This document shows, one piece after another, positions 26,306-35,188 of a DNA stretch of 64,000 nt (position 1 is its first letter; every line of letters starts with the position of its first letter). The stretch is from Parapontixanthobacter sp963736595 (lineage in GTDB: Bacteria > Pseudomonadota > Alphaproteobacteria > Sphingomonadales > Sphingomonadaceae), in contig CAVTPG010000001.1 of assembly GCA_963736595.1 (NCBI GenBank), positions 182,067-246,066 of the forward strand. Direction: 5' to 3'. The notes beneath the pieces were generated by a model. That model was not told where the DNA came from and made no database searches. It saw only the letters and a program-made list of their open reading frames with translations. The translations under genes were made by a program, and so were the position numbers.

Positions 26306-26547
26306 ATCGTATTCCTCCTCTGAAGCCCGGAATTCCCGCAAATGCCTGTTTTCTCAAGCTTGATTGGCGGCTCCGTGGCCGGACGCGACGCACCCACCCG
26401 CGCCTTCTCATAAACAACCCAAGCGATAAGGCGTTCCGCCTACCTATTAATCCGCGTTAAGACTTCGCACCGGGACTGGGCACAAAGACTTCTCATCGCG
26501 CAACGAAGCGGCTGGAAAGCGCGCGAATTTGTGCTAGCGACACTATC

Positions 26548-27855
26548 GTGACTCCCTTCCCATGGTCAGATTTGTTCATTATCGCCGGGCTGATCCTGCT
26601 TAACGCTGTGTTCGCCATGTCCGAACTCGCCATCGTTTCGGCGCGTACGGCCAAGCTTCGTTCGGCGGCAAAAGCGGGCAATCGCGGGGCGCAGACCGCG
26701 ATCGAGCTGGCGGCGGACCCCGGCAAATTCCTGTCCACGGTACAGATCGGCATCACGCTGGTCGGCATTATCGCGGGCGCATATTCCGGGTCGAGCCTTG
26801 GCGGGCCGGTCGGTGAACGCTTTGCCATGCTGGGCGTGCCAGAGGACATTTCGGGCGAAGTCGGCTTTGCAGTTGTGATCGCGATAACCACCTATTTCAG
26901 CCTCGTCGTGGGCGAGCTGGTCCCCAAACAACTGGCCCTGCGCGCCGCAGTGCAGATCGCCACCGTCATGGCGCGCCCGATGGCCATTATCGCAAAAGTT
27001 GCCGCGCCGATCGTGTGGCTGCTCGATACCTCGTCGGGCCTGCTGATCCGCGCGATGGGCGTGCGACCAGGCGGGCAAGCCAGCGTGACTGCCGAAGAAT
27101 TGCACATGATTTTCGCCGATGCGACTCGCTCCGGCATTATCGAGCATGAACAACACCAGATGCTGGCCGGAGTCGTGCGGCTGGTCGAGCGGCCCGTGCG
27201 CGAATTGATGACGCCGCGCACCGAACTCGATTGGGTCGATATGACGGCGGACGCCGATGTGATCCGCAAAACGATCTTCGACAGCTCGCATTCCCTGCTG
27301 CCTGTGGGCGACGGGTCGGCGGACAAGGTCGTGGGCGTGGTTAAAGTGCGTGATATGCTGGCCGCGTGGGTCAACGGGTTCAAGCCCGATGTGACGCAAA
27401 TCATGAAGCGCGCGGAGATCATTCCCGATCAACTGGATGCAGTGGATGCCTTGCGCGTATTGCAACAAGGCGAAGTCGCGATGGCGATGGTGCATGACGA
27501 ATACGGGCATCTTGATGGCATCATTACGCCTGCCGATTTGCTGACTGCGATGGTCGGCAGTTTCGCGAGCGATCAGGACGATGGCGAAGTGCCGACGATT
27601 ATCGAGCGCGCCGATGGCTCCATGATCGTGTCGGGCGGATTGGCGGCGGATACTTTGGCCGACCGGCTGGACATCGAATATGGCGAGAGCCGCGAATTTG
27701 CGACCGCTGCGGGGTTTGCGCTGTCGGTGATGAAGAAATTGCCGCGCGAAGGCGATATGTTCGAGCAGCAGGGATGGTGCTTTGAAGTGGTCGATATGGA
27801 TGGCCGACGGATCGACAAGCTGCTGGTCAGCGAAATCGCGAGTAAGGGGGAGTAG
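26548..27855 (+). CDS. hemolysin/CorC-family membrane protein (DUF21-CBS-CorC_HlyC; CNNM-like)
   Basis: A 435-residue CNNM-type protein: an N-terminal DUF21 membrane domain of about four helices (residues 8-190, with NAVFAMSELAIVSART and FLSTVQIGITLVGIIAG), two CBS domains (about 215-335, PVRELMTPRTELDWVD and HDEYGHLDGIITPADLL) and a C-terminal CorC_HlyC domain (about 350-430). The family is linked to Mg/Co efflux. Start codon is GTG at 26548, chosen because it opens directly before the first helix; no strong ribosome-binding site is visible. Confidence 0.92.
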   Translation: MTPFPWSDLFIIAGLILLNAVFAMSELAIVSARTAKLRSAAKAGNRGAQTAIELAADPGKFLSTVQIGITLVGIIAGAYSGSSLGGPVGERFAMLGVPEDISGEVGFAVVIAITTYFSLVVGELVPKQLALRAAVQIATVMARPMAIIAKVAAPIVWLLDTSSGLLIRAMGVRPGGQASVTAEELHMIFADATRSGIIEHEQHQMLAGVVRLVERPVRELMTPRTELDWVDMTADADVIRKTIFDSSHSLLPVGDGSADKVVGVVKVRDMLAAWVNGFKPDVTQIMKRAEIIPDQLDAVDALRVLQQGEVAMAMVHDEYGHLDGIITPADLLTAMVGSFASDQDDGEVPTIIERADGSMIVSGGLAADTLADRLDIEYGESREFATAAGFALSVMKKLPREGDMFEQQGWCFEVVDMDGRRIDKLLVSEIASKGE

Positions 27856-27999
27856 GCGTTAGCTATCCCGAAGAGCGCTAGATCGACAGCATAGCTTTGT
27901 GCAAAGATCGCCGCCTGTTATATGCCCCAAACATGACAAAATCGCGAGGGAGTGCGCTATGATAAAGTTCGCAAAAACCAGCCTGACTTCGCTTAGCGC

Positions 28000-29070
28000 A
28001 TGAAATATTTCTCAGCCCTGTCAGCGTTGCTATTCCTCAGCGGATGCGCAGCAGCGCAAACGGACCCAGCGCCATCGGCTTCTGTGCGCGCCGCCAACAC
28101 ACAAAGCGAAGTGATCACCGAGGATCTGGATCGCTTCTGGCCGGCTTATGATGCCGTGATTGCCGCGTCCTCGCGTGAGGAGCGCATCGGGCTGATGACC
28201 CGCCTCTATGTTGATCGCGGCACACCCGGCTTGCACGCGCTGATGCGCGCCCGACGCTATAGTTCTGCAGAACTCGTCGATGCGGTGATGACACACCCGC
28301 GATATTTTCAGGCGATGCGTAGCCGTCTGGCCAAGGTCGAGGAGAGCCGCGCGGCCTTGCAAGACGGCATCGATCGCTTTCATGCGCTTTATCCCGCCAT
28401 GCGTCCTTATCCGATTTACATGGCCATCGGCGCTTTGCGAACGGGCGGTACGGCCATTGATCAAAAATTGCTGATCGGTGCCGAACTTGCATTCGCCGAC
28501 CCGCAGGTTCCAATGGACGAGTTTGGCGAAAACCTTGCGCACCTTCCGACATATTTTGCCAATAATCCCGCGGCCAGCGTGGTCGATTTGACGATCCACG
28601 AATATGTCCACAGCCAGCAGAATGTGATCGGTGGATACGATTTGCTGTCACAAGCCCTGTTCGAAGGCGTTGCCGAATTCGTCGCAACCAAGGCAATGGG
28701 CAAACCTTCGCCGACGCCCGCCATCGCTTTTGGCAAAGCCAATGAAGCCCGCGTTCGCGATGCTTTCGTCAACGATATGTTCGGCACGGATTACAGCAAC
28801 TGGATCTGGAATTCCGACGAAAACCAGTTTCGTATGCGCGATCTTGGCTATTACGTCGGATACGCCATCGCCGAGCGCTATACTGCGCGTCAGCCCGATG
28901 AACAGCTGGCCATTAAAAAGCTGATCGAGCTGGATTATTCCAGCCAGAGCGCCGTCGAAGCGTTGGTAGATGCGTCAGGCTGGTTCACCCGGCCTGTGGC
29001 GGAAATTCGTGCCGATCAGGCGACGCAATCCACGCCTGCACCGGCTCCAGCCAGGCCTCGTGCGGAGTAA
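28000..29070 (+). CDS. putative zinc-protease-like lipoprotein (HExxH, DUF2268-type)
   Basis: A 356-residue lipoprotein: signal peptide with lipobox LSGC (Cys near residue 16). Residues 200-204 are HEYVH, a zinc-binding HExxH, and EGVAEF near residues 222-227 supplies the downstream Glu of a gluzincin arrangement. The region around it resembles DUF2268 predicted Zn-proteases. The C-terminal tail is Pro/Ala-rich and disordered. A cell-envelope peptidase is plausible but untested. The last 86 bases overlap the 3' end of the convergent hydrolase gene. Confidence 0.75.
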   Translation: MKYFSALSALLFLSGCAAAQTDPAPSASVRAANTQSEVITEDLDRFWPAYDAVIAASSREERIGLMTRLYVDRGTPGLHALMRARRYSSAELVDAVMTHPRYFQAMRSRLAKVEESRAALQDGIDRFHALYPAMRPYPIYMAIGALRTGGTAIDQKLLIGAELAFADPQVPMDEFGENLAHLPTYFANNPAASVVDLTIHEYVHSQQNVIGGYDLLSQALFEGVAEFVATKAMGKPSPTPAIAFGKANEARVRDAFVNDMFGTDYSNWIWNSDENQFRMRDLGYYVGYAIAERYTARQPDEQLAIKKLIELDYSSQSAVEALVDASGWFTRPVAEIRADQATQSTPAPAPARPRAE

Positions 29071-29677
29071 AGATTAGTCCGTGTTCAAGACCTGTATCAA
29101 CGACAATTTCGCGAAAATCCGACACGCGCGGCGACGTATCGACAAGTTCGGCGCAAGACCCCGCGAGGCGGTCATCGAGCCGGTCGCGAATGGCCAGAAC
29201 CCGTCCGCTGAACGTCACTTCGTCCTGTTGTAATGCCGTCACGACCCCGGCGGAGCAGCCTGCGAGCAGCACGTAATTCACATTTTCAAACGCTGTGCGA
29301 TCGGCAATCAGAGTGGCGATATACGCACCTTTTGACGCACCGATCACGGTGATGTCATCAGGCTTTACACCTTCATCAATCAGGTCGCGGATCATATTCA
29401 CCGCGCCATCGGCGCTGTCCGATACATCGGCACCGGATGTTCGCACGGGTGCGTGGACGATGGCGCCGGAGCTTTGCAAGGCTTCGACGATGGCATCGAA
29501 CTGATACGGGCCATAGCGATCACTGACCGCCTGTGTCCCATAATCCTCGACGATTGCGCCGTGGAGATAAACAATATGCTGACCAGAGCGAGCCGTTGGA
29601 TTGTCCGGGCCTGCAATCGGAGCCTGACAGGCGCTGCAAAATAGCACCGCGAGCGCCCCGGTAAAGACGCGGCGCAT
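28985..29677 (-). CDS. alpha/beta-hydrolase-like lipoprotein
   Basis: A 230-residue lipoprotein with signal peptide ending FCSAC (Cys about residue 17). The core has the alpha/beta-hydrolase layout: YLHGAIVED oxyanion region (about residue 38), nucleophile elbow G-A-S-K-G with Ser115, and a possible catalytic His in GLEHGLIF near the end. Substrate unknown. A GTG start three codons upstream (29686) is also possible. It is co-oriented with DUF3035 and lspA and may be the last gene of that group. Its 3' end overlaps the HExxH lipoprotein gene. Confidence 0.7.
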   Translation of the reverse strand: MRRVFTGALAVLFCSACQAPIAGPDNPTARSGQHIVYLHGAIVEDYGTQAVSDRYGPYQFDAIVEALQSSGAIVHAPVRTSGADVSDSADGAVNMIRDLIDEGVKPDDITVIGASKGAYIATLIADRTAFENVNYVLLAGCSAGVVTALQQDEVTFSGRVLAIRDRLDDRLAGSCAELVDTSPRVSDFREIVVDTGLEHGLIFTPHEAWLEPVQAWIASPDRHEFPPQAG

Positions 29678-29703
29678 TCCGCTCACATAAGGCGAAACGG
29701 CAA

Positions 29704-30114
29704 TCAGCCCTGTGGAATCACAGCCTCGGCAAAGCGACCCGAACCTGATGGCGCAGCGATGATGTCGCGCGTGACTGTGCCCTTGTCCACCGTGTTCGTC
29801 TCTGGATCGCCGACCGACGAGCGAATGCCCGCCTCTGCCGTTCCGGCGCGATCCAATGCGCTGGTCTCGACTTCGCTACGCGGAGCGGTTCCACCAAACA
29901 GCACTTCCAACGCTTGCTCTGCTGCCGAATCGGATGGACGCGGCGCACCTGGCGCAGGCGGCACGACGTTGAAATCAGGCGGCACGACCAGCGGCGCCTG
30001 ACGCTGCACAGCAAATTCATCGGGCCGTTCACGGTCGAGAAAACCGCCGCCGCCACAAGCGGTCAGGCCAAGGCAAGCCGCACCGGCAGCCACGAATTTT
30101 TGCGCAATATTCAT
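29704..30114 (-). CDS. DUF3035 lipoprotein
   Basis: A 136-residue lipoprotein (lipobox LTAC) whose Pro-rich N-terminal mature part contains PDEFAVQRQAPLVVPPDFN, the signature of alphaproteobacterial DUF3035 proteins. These genes regularly follow lspA, as here with a one-base gap. The function is unknown. Confidence 0.88.
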   Translation of the reverse strand: MNIAQKFVAAGAACLGLTACGGGGFLDRERPDEFAVQRQAPLVVPPDFNVVPPAPGAPRPSDSAAEQALEVLFGGTAPRSEVETSALDRAGTAEAGIRSSVGDPETNTVDKGTVTRDIIAAPSGSGRFAEAVIPQG

Positions 30115-30115
30115 A

Positions 30116-30658
30116 TCAGTTCTCCGCGCTCGGTTGCGCTTTGGGCGGGGTCTCCGCCGCTATGGATGTGTCGTCCTTTTCGCCGAAGAAAAAGGCGCGC
30201 ACAAGGATAATTACGACGCCGATGGTAATCGCGGCATCAGCCAGATTGAAGATCAGGAACGGGCGAAAGTCGCCAAAATGCAAGTCGGCATAATCGATCA
30301 CATAGCCCAATTGATAGCGATCGACGATGTTGCCCAATGCTCCGCCGAGGATCAGCGACAGGCCGAGAATATCGCCCAGCAGTTTCTCGCGCAGCATCCA
30401 GACCGTGACGATTACGGCAATCCCGGCCGTGACGGCGACCAAGGCGTAGCGCGCCTCAACACTGGTTGCTTCGAACATTCCGAGCGACACGCCGTAATTT
30501 TTGGTCCAGCGCAAATCGAAGATCGGGATCAGTTCGATTACGCGCACTTCCTGCAATTTCAGCGGGCCGGTGACATAGGCCTTGATCGCCTGATCCAGCA
30601 CGAAAATCAGGAAGGCGATGGTAAGGCCATAGGCGCGATATTTGGCGATGGCGCTCAT
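30116..30658 (-). CDS. lspA: lipoprotein signal peptidase
   Basis: A 180-residue inner-membrane aspartyl peptidase (signal peptidase II) that cleaves prolipoproteins, of which this window encodes several. Four transmembrane segments are seen. The catalytic Asp pair lies in GNIVDRYQLGYVIDYAD and FNLADAAITIG; the KNYGVSLGMF motif is also conserved. The start at 30658 overlaps the ileS stop as ATGA. The Ala/Pro-rich tail after residue 160 is longer than usual. Confidence 0.95.
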   Translation of the reverse strand: MSAIAKYRAYGLTIAFLIFVLDQAIKAYVTGPLKLQEVRVIELIPIFDLRWTKNYGVSLGMFEATSVEARYALVAVTAGIAVIVTVWMLREKLLGDILGLSLILGGALGNIVDRYQLGYVIDYADLHFGDFRPFLIFNLADAAITIGVVIILVRAFFFGEKDDTSIAAETPPKAQPSAEN

Positions 30659-31389
30659 GCGGTCGCGTCCAACTGGGTGTCCAACTTGGCAACCACATCC
30701 TCGCACCGGTCGCACAATGCGCCATCTTCCGCCACATCGGGCAGCAAGCGCCAGCAGCGCCCGCATTTGTGGTTGTCGGTTTTGGTCACGGACAGCGTTT
30801 GCCCGCGCGCGACTGACGCGGCGATGAACAATTCGGCAAGCTGGTCGTCGGTAAAGCCGTCCGGCACTTTGTCTGCGGGAATGGTCACGTCGGCTTCCAA
30901 ACCGGAGCGGATGATTTTCTCGCGGCGCAATGGCTCGATGGTTTCCATTACCTCGTCGCGAAGGCCGCGCAATTTGTCCCAGCGATCTGTTTCACCCGCG
31001 ATGACTTGCGGCAAATCTGGCCATTTGAGGAAGTGGACGCTGTCCTGCTCTTCGACAGTGCCCGGATAGCGCGTGGTCCAGACTTCCTCGGCCGTGAAGA
31101 CCAGCACCGGCGCAGCATAGCGGATCATGGCGTGGAACAACACGTCGAGGACGCTCAAATAGGCCTGGCGTTTGGGATCGTCGGGGCCATCGCAATACAA
31201 ACAATCCTTGCGGATGTCGAAATAGAAGGCGGACAGATCCTCATTTGCAAATTCGGTCAGCAGCCGGACATAAGTTCCGAAATCGAAGTCATCGACGGCT
31301 GCTTTCAAGCGCTTGTCGAGCGCTGCCAACTCGCTCAACATATAGCGTTCGAGTTCGGGCAGTTCAGCGACGTTTATCGGGGCGTAAGT

Positions 31390-31456
31390 GCGGCTTGACC
31401 CCGTCTCGACATCCTTGTGGCCGTTTTTGTTGTCATTGTGATTGGCGGCTTGACCC
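31390..31456. repeat. 12-bp direct repeat within ileS
   Basis: GCGGCTTGACCC occurs at 31390-31401 and 31445-31456, 55 bp apart. The sequence between them encodes a polar NHNDNKNGHKDVETG stretch that I do not expect at this point of IleRS, where a short linker precedes ELPELERYML. Confidence 0.6.
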
Positions 31457-32742
31457 GACAGCGCGCCGAGCAAATAACGGAATGTATTCCGCAACTTACG
31501 GTACTGATCGCCGACCCCTTTGAGGATTTCATCGCCGATCCGGTGGTCTTCGGTGTAATCGACCGACAGCGCCCACAGGCGGATGATGTCCGCGCCATAT
31601 TGCTCCATTACCTTCAATGGATTGACGGTGTTGCCGAGCGACTTGGACATTTTCATGCCCTTGGCATCCATCGTAAAGCCGTGCGTTAACAAGGTCTTGT
31701 AAGGCGCGCGGCCACGGGTGCCGCAGGATTCCAGCAGGGAGGACTGGAACCAGCCGCGATGCTGGTCGCTGCCTTCACAATACAGATCGGCGGGGCTGTG
31801 AAGTTCGGGCCACTCGCCTGATTCCAACACGAATGCATGGGTCGATCCGGAATCGAACCACACATCCAGAATGTCGGATATCATCTCGTAATCGTCGGGA
31901 TTGCGCGCTTCTCCGAGGAATTCGGCGGCGCGGTTTTCGTCCCACGCATCAACCGTGCCCTGGGTGATGGCGGCGACGATGCGTTCATTCACTTGGCGAT
32001 CGACCAGCAATTCTCCGCTTGTCCGATGCACAAACAAGGCGATGGGAACGCCCCAGGCGCGCTGTCGGCTGATTAGCCAGTCGGGCCGCCCTTCGACCAT
32101 TGAACGCAAGCGATTGCGCCCTTTTTCGGGCACAAAGCGGGTGGCCGCGATCTGCGACAAGGCCGTTTCGCGCAAGGTGGGGGAGGCGCACAAAGTCTCT
32201 TCGGACGGGTCGATTGCGCCGCCTTCGTCTTCCCATTCCTTGTCGTCCAGCGACTTGGGCGAGATGTGGCTCAGCTCTTCATCGATGGCGATGAACCATT
32301 GCGGGGTGCAGCGATAGATGACCTTCGCTTTGGAGCGCCACGAATGTGGGTAGGAATGGCGGTAATCCGCCGATGCGGACAGCAGCGCGCCTGCTTCGCG
32401 CAGATCGTTGCAGATCGGCCCGTCGGGTGCATTAAAGGGTTTGTTGATGACGCTGCGGCGGCGTTCCTTGCCCTCTGCATCGACATCGCCAGCGCCCAGC
32501 CACAGCCAGTCGTCGCGATAGCGCCCGTCGCCCATGACGGCGAAAACCGGATCGATGCCGTTGGCCTTGCACAGATCGAAGTCGTCCTCGCCGTGATCGG
32601 GCGACATATGGACGATGCCGGTGCCGCTGTCGGTGGTGACGAAATCGCCGGCCAGCATGGGACGCGGCTTGGCGTAGAACCCGCCGAGATGGTGCATCGG
32701 GTGGCGGACGATAGTTCCGGCCAGGTCGGAGCCTTTGCCGCT

Positions 32743-32773
32743 CCAGACACGTCAAAAGTACCCCCAGACACGT
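32743..32773. repeat. 10-bp direct repeat with 21-bp period in the scrambled part of ileS
   Basis: CCAGACACGT is present at 32743-32752 and 32764-32773, separated by CAAAAGTACCC. The 21-bp period equals seven codons. Removing one unit deletes the in-frame TGA at 32752-32754. The flanking 100 bases (32751-32850) are about 42% GC by my count, well below the surrounding gene. Confidence 0.6.
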
Positions 32774-33722
32774 ACATGCGTGAAATATCGATATCCTGAA
32801 ATCAAATTTATTTGCTTCCAAACACTCCCGGATCCGTTAAGTCGAAGCTTGCCCGCAGTCATCAGCAGCACTAGAAGTTCCGCTGGCCATTGCCACCAGT
32901 GTAGTGCGGATGTGGACGTATTCCACCTCCGGCCCATACGCGAGCGCCTGATTGACCGGGATTGTCCAAGGTGTCGTCGTCCAGATCACTGCGTGCGGCG
33001 TTCCGACCAGTATTCCGGCAAGTTCAGCGCTATCTGCGACTACAATCTCGAACGCCACATCGATCTGCGGGCTGTCGGTCAGGTCTTCATATTCGACCTC
33101 GGCATCGGCCAGCGCGGTTTCCTCCACCGGCGACCACATCACCGGCTTCGCGCCGCGATAGAGCTGCGCCGGTCTCGGCGAATTTGTGCAGCTCGGCGAC
33201 AATCGCACCCTCGGCCTCCGGGCGCATCGTGAGATACGGCTTGTCCCAGCGCCCACCAATGCCCAGCCGCTTTAACTGATCGCGCTGAACATCGACCCAT
33301 TTCTGCGCATATTCGCGGCATTCGGCGCGGAATTCCTTCGCCGGAACGTCTTTCTTGTTCAGCTTTTTCTTGCGGTAAAGCTCTTCCACTTTCCATTCGA
33401 TCGGCAGGCCGTGGCAATCCCAGCCCGGCACATACGGCGCATCTTTGCCCAGCAAGGTTTGCGTGCGCACCACCGTATCCTTCAGGACGTGATTGAGCGC
33501 GTGGCCGACGTGAATATCGCCATTGGCGTAAGGCGGGCCGTCATGCAGAATGAACTTTTCGGCCCCGGCGCGCAATTTGCGCAGGCGCTCATACATCCCG
33601 ATCTCTTCCCAGCGCGCGGCAATGCCCGGCTCTTTCTGCGGCAAGCCAGCCTTCATCGGGAAGTCGGTTTTGGGAAGGAAAACCGTGTCCTTATAATCGC
33701 GAGGTGTGTCTGTCATTGCGCT

Positions 33723-34667
33723 CTAACTTGCCGTTTCCCGCGCGCTTAGGCGGTTCCGGGCCTCGTCGCAATCCTTGTCCATCTGCGCAATGAGCGCATC
33801 GAGGGTATCGAACTTGCCCTCTGGCCGGATGAAACTGTGAAAGGCGACTTCGATTTCCTGTCCATAAAGGTCGCCCGAAAAGTCGAAGAAATAGGGTTCA
33901 AGCAATTCTTTCGCTGGTTCGAATTGGGGCCGGATACCGACATTGGCCGCGCCGTTCAGCTCCTCGCCCGTCGCCAAAATGCGCCCGGTTACGGCATAAA
34001 TGCCGAATTTTGGCCGCAAATAGCTGTCGATGGACAGGTTTGCCGTGGGATAGCCGATTTCGCGCCCGCGCTTGTCGCCGTGTTCGACGATGCCGCGAAT
34101 GGCGAAGGGGCGGGTGAGCAAGCGGGTGGCTTCCTCGCATTGGCCATTGCGCAAGGCGCTGCGAATGCGGCTGGACGAGATAATGTCCTCGCCGCTGGCA
34201 ACAGCGCCGACGGTTCGGGTCGTCAGCCCGCGTGTCGCGCCGAAGCCGGATAGCAGAGCGACATTGCCCGCTGCGCCTTTGCCGAAAGTGAAATCCTCGC
34301 CTGTCACAATGCCGTGCGCGCCAAACCGAGTGATCAGGATGTTGGTGATGAAGTCTTCAGCGGTGGTTCCTGCCAGCTCCGCATCGAAGTGAAACACCAT
34401 CATCGCGCTGGCCCCGGCGGCGACATAGAGTTCCTGCCGCTGCTCCAGATTGGTAAGGCGAAACGGCGGCACGTCGGGCTTGAAAAAGCGAACTGGATGC
34501 GGGTCGAATGTGGCAATGATGGCGGGGCGGCCTTCTGCGCGTGCCCATTCGATGGCTTCACCGGCAACCGCCTGATGGCCTTTGTGAAACCCGTCGAAAT
34601 TGCCCAGCGCGATGATTGCCCCGCGCAAGGCGTCAGGAACGGCTTCGCGATGGTCGAGGCGGCGCAT
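33723..34667 (-). CDS. ribF: bifunctional riboflavin kinase / FAD synthetase
   Basis: A 314-residue enzyme making FMN and FAD. The N-terminal adenylyltransferase domain has GNFDGFHKGHQ (residues about 22-32) and the C-terminal flavokinase domain has GDKRGREIGYPTANL and LYGQEIEVAFHSFIRPE. The gene lies six bases upstream of ileS on the same strand, the frequent ribF-ileS-lspA order, and its start overlaps the folA stop by one base. Confidence 0.95.
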   Translation of the reverse strand: MRRLDHREAVPDALRGAIIALGNFDGFHKGHQAVAGEAIEWARAEGRPAIIATFDPHPVRFFKPDVPPFRLTNLEQRQELYVAAGASAMMVFHFDAELAGTTAEDFITNILITRFGAHGIVTGEDFTFGKGAAGNVALLSGFGATRGLTTRTVGAVASGEDIISSSRIRSALRNGQCEEATRLLTRPFAIRGIVEHGDKRGREIGYPTANLSIDSYLRPKFGIYAVTGRILATGEELNGAANVGIRPQFEPAKELLEPYFFDFSGDLYGQEIEVAFHSFIRPEGKFDTLDALIAQMDKDCDEARNRLSARETAS

Positions 34668-35188
34668 CAGACGGGCGTTTCCGGGGCGACGCGCTGATAA
34701 GTCAGGAACGAGAAAGCGGGCTTGTCACCCTCTGCCGCATGATCTTCGCGCGCGATGATTTCCCAGTCGGCTCCAAGGATCGGCATAAACACATCGCCGT
34801 CATAATCGGCATGGATTTGTGTTAGCTCGATCCGATTGGCGCGGGACATGAACACATCGAAAATTGCCGCGCCGCCGATCACCGCAATTTCATCGTGATG
34901 CGCCTGTGCCAAAGCGACCGCTTGCTCGATCGATTGCGCTTGTTCCGCGCCTTCGCTGTCCCAGCTATCCCGCCGGGTGAGGACGATATGCGGGCGACCG
35001 GGCAGGATGCCGGGCAGACTTTGAAACGTCTTGCGACCCATGACCATCGGGCGGCCCTTGCCATCGCTACCCATCGTCAGCTTTTTAAAACGTTTTAAAT
35101 CGGCAGGCAGATGCCAGGGCAGCGTGCCATCCTTGCCGATCACGCCATTGGCCGCGCGCGCATAGATGAGAAAAATGGATGCGGTCAT
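34667..35188 (-). CDS. folA: dihydrofolate reductase
   Basis: A 173-residue NADPH-dependent enzyme that regenerates tetrahydrofolate. Seen are ANGVIGKDGTLPWHLPADL (residues about 12-30), MGRKTFQSLPGILPGR, and VIGGAAIFDVFM. The start at 35188 is chosen because it overlaps the purK stop as ATGA and gives the usual family N-terminus; a longer frame reaches 35296 but overlaps purK. Confidence 0.95.
   Translation of the reverse strand: MTASIFLIYARAANGVIGKDGTLPWHLPADLKRFKKLTMGSDGKGRPMVMGRKTFQSLPGILPGRPHIVLTRRDSWDSEGAEQAQSIEQAVALAQAHHDEIAVIGGAAIFDVFMSRANRIELTQIHADYDGDVFMPILGADWEIIAREDHAAEGDKPAFSFLTYQRVAPETPV

Larger units (their letters stand above)
30655..33716 (-). pseudogene. ileS: isoleucyl-tRNA synthetase, reading frame broken
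   Basis: Together the frames encode a class I IleRS of normal size. Part 1 (33716 to about 33170) contains the HIGH motif as DIHVGH and RFDKP-type sequence. A one-base gain near 33164-33172 (after AETG) shifts the frame. Part 2 (to 32837) gives LYRGAKPVMWSPVEETAL and VIWTTTPWTIPVNQALAYG, then a TAA. Between about 32925 and 32740 no single frame reads as IleRS, and a TGA at 32752-32754 precedes GKGSDLAGTIVRHP. Part 3 (about 32748-30655) is intact, with KMSKS and the C-terminal zinc finger CGRCW...CDRC. It is either an inactive copy or a sequence error; the enzyme is normally essential. Confidence 0.9.

Noticed and set aside
26452..26463. TTAATCCGCGTTAA as a CtrA box upstream of the OmpA-family lipoprotein gene
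   Set aside because: The spacer is six, not seven, bases; it does not fit the consensus.
33087..33716. Treating the 209-codon frame as a separate short gene
   Set aside because: It is plainly the N-terminal part of IleRS and continues in another frame.
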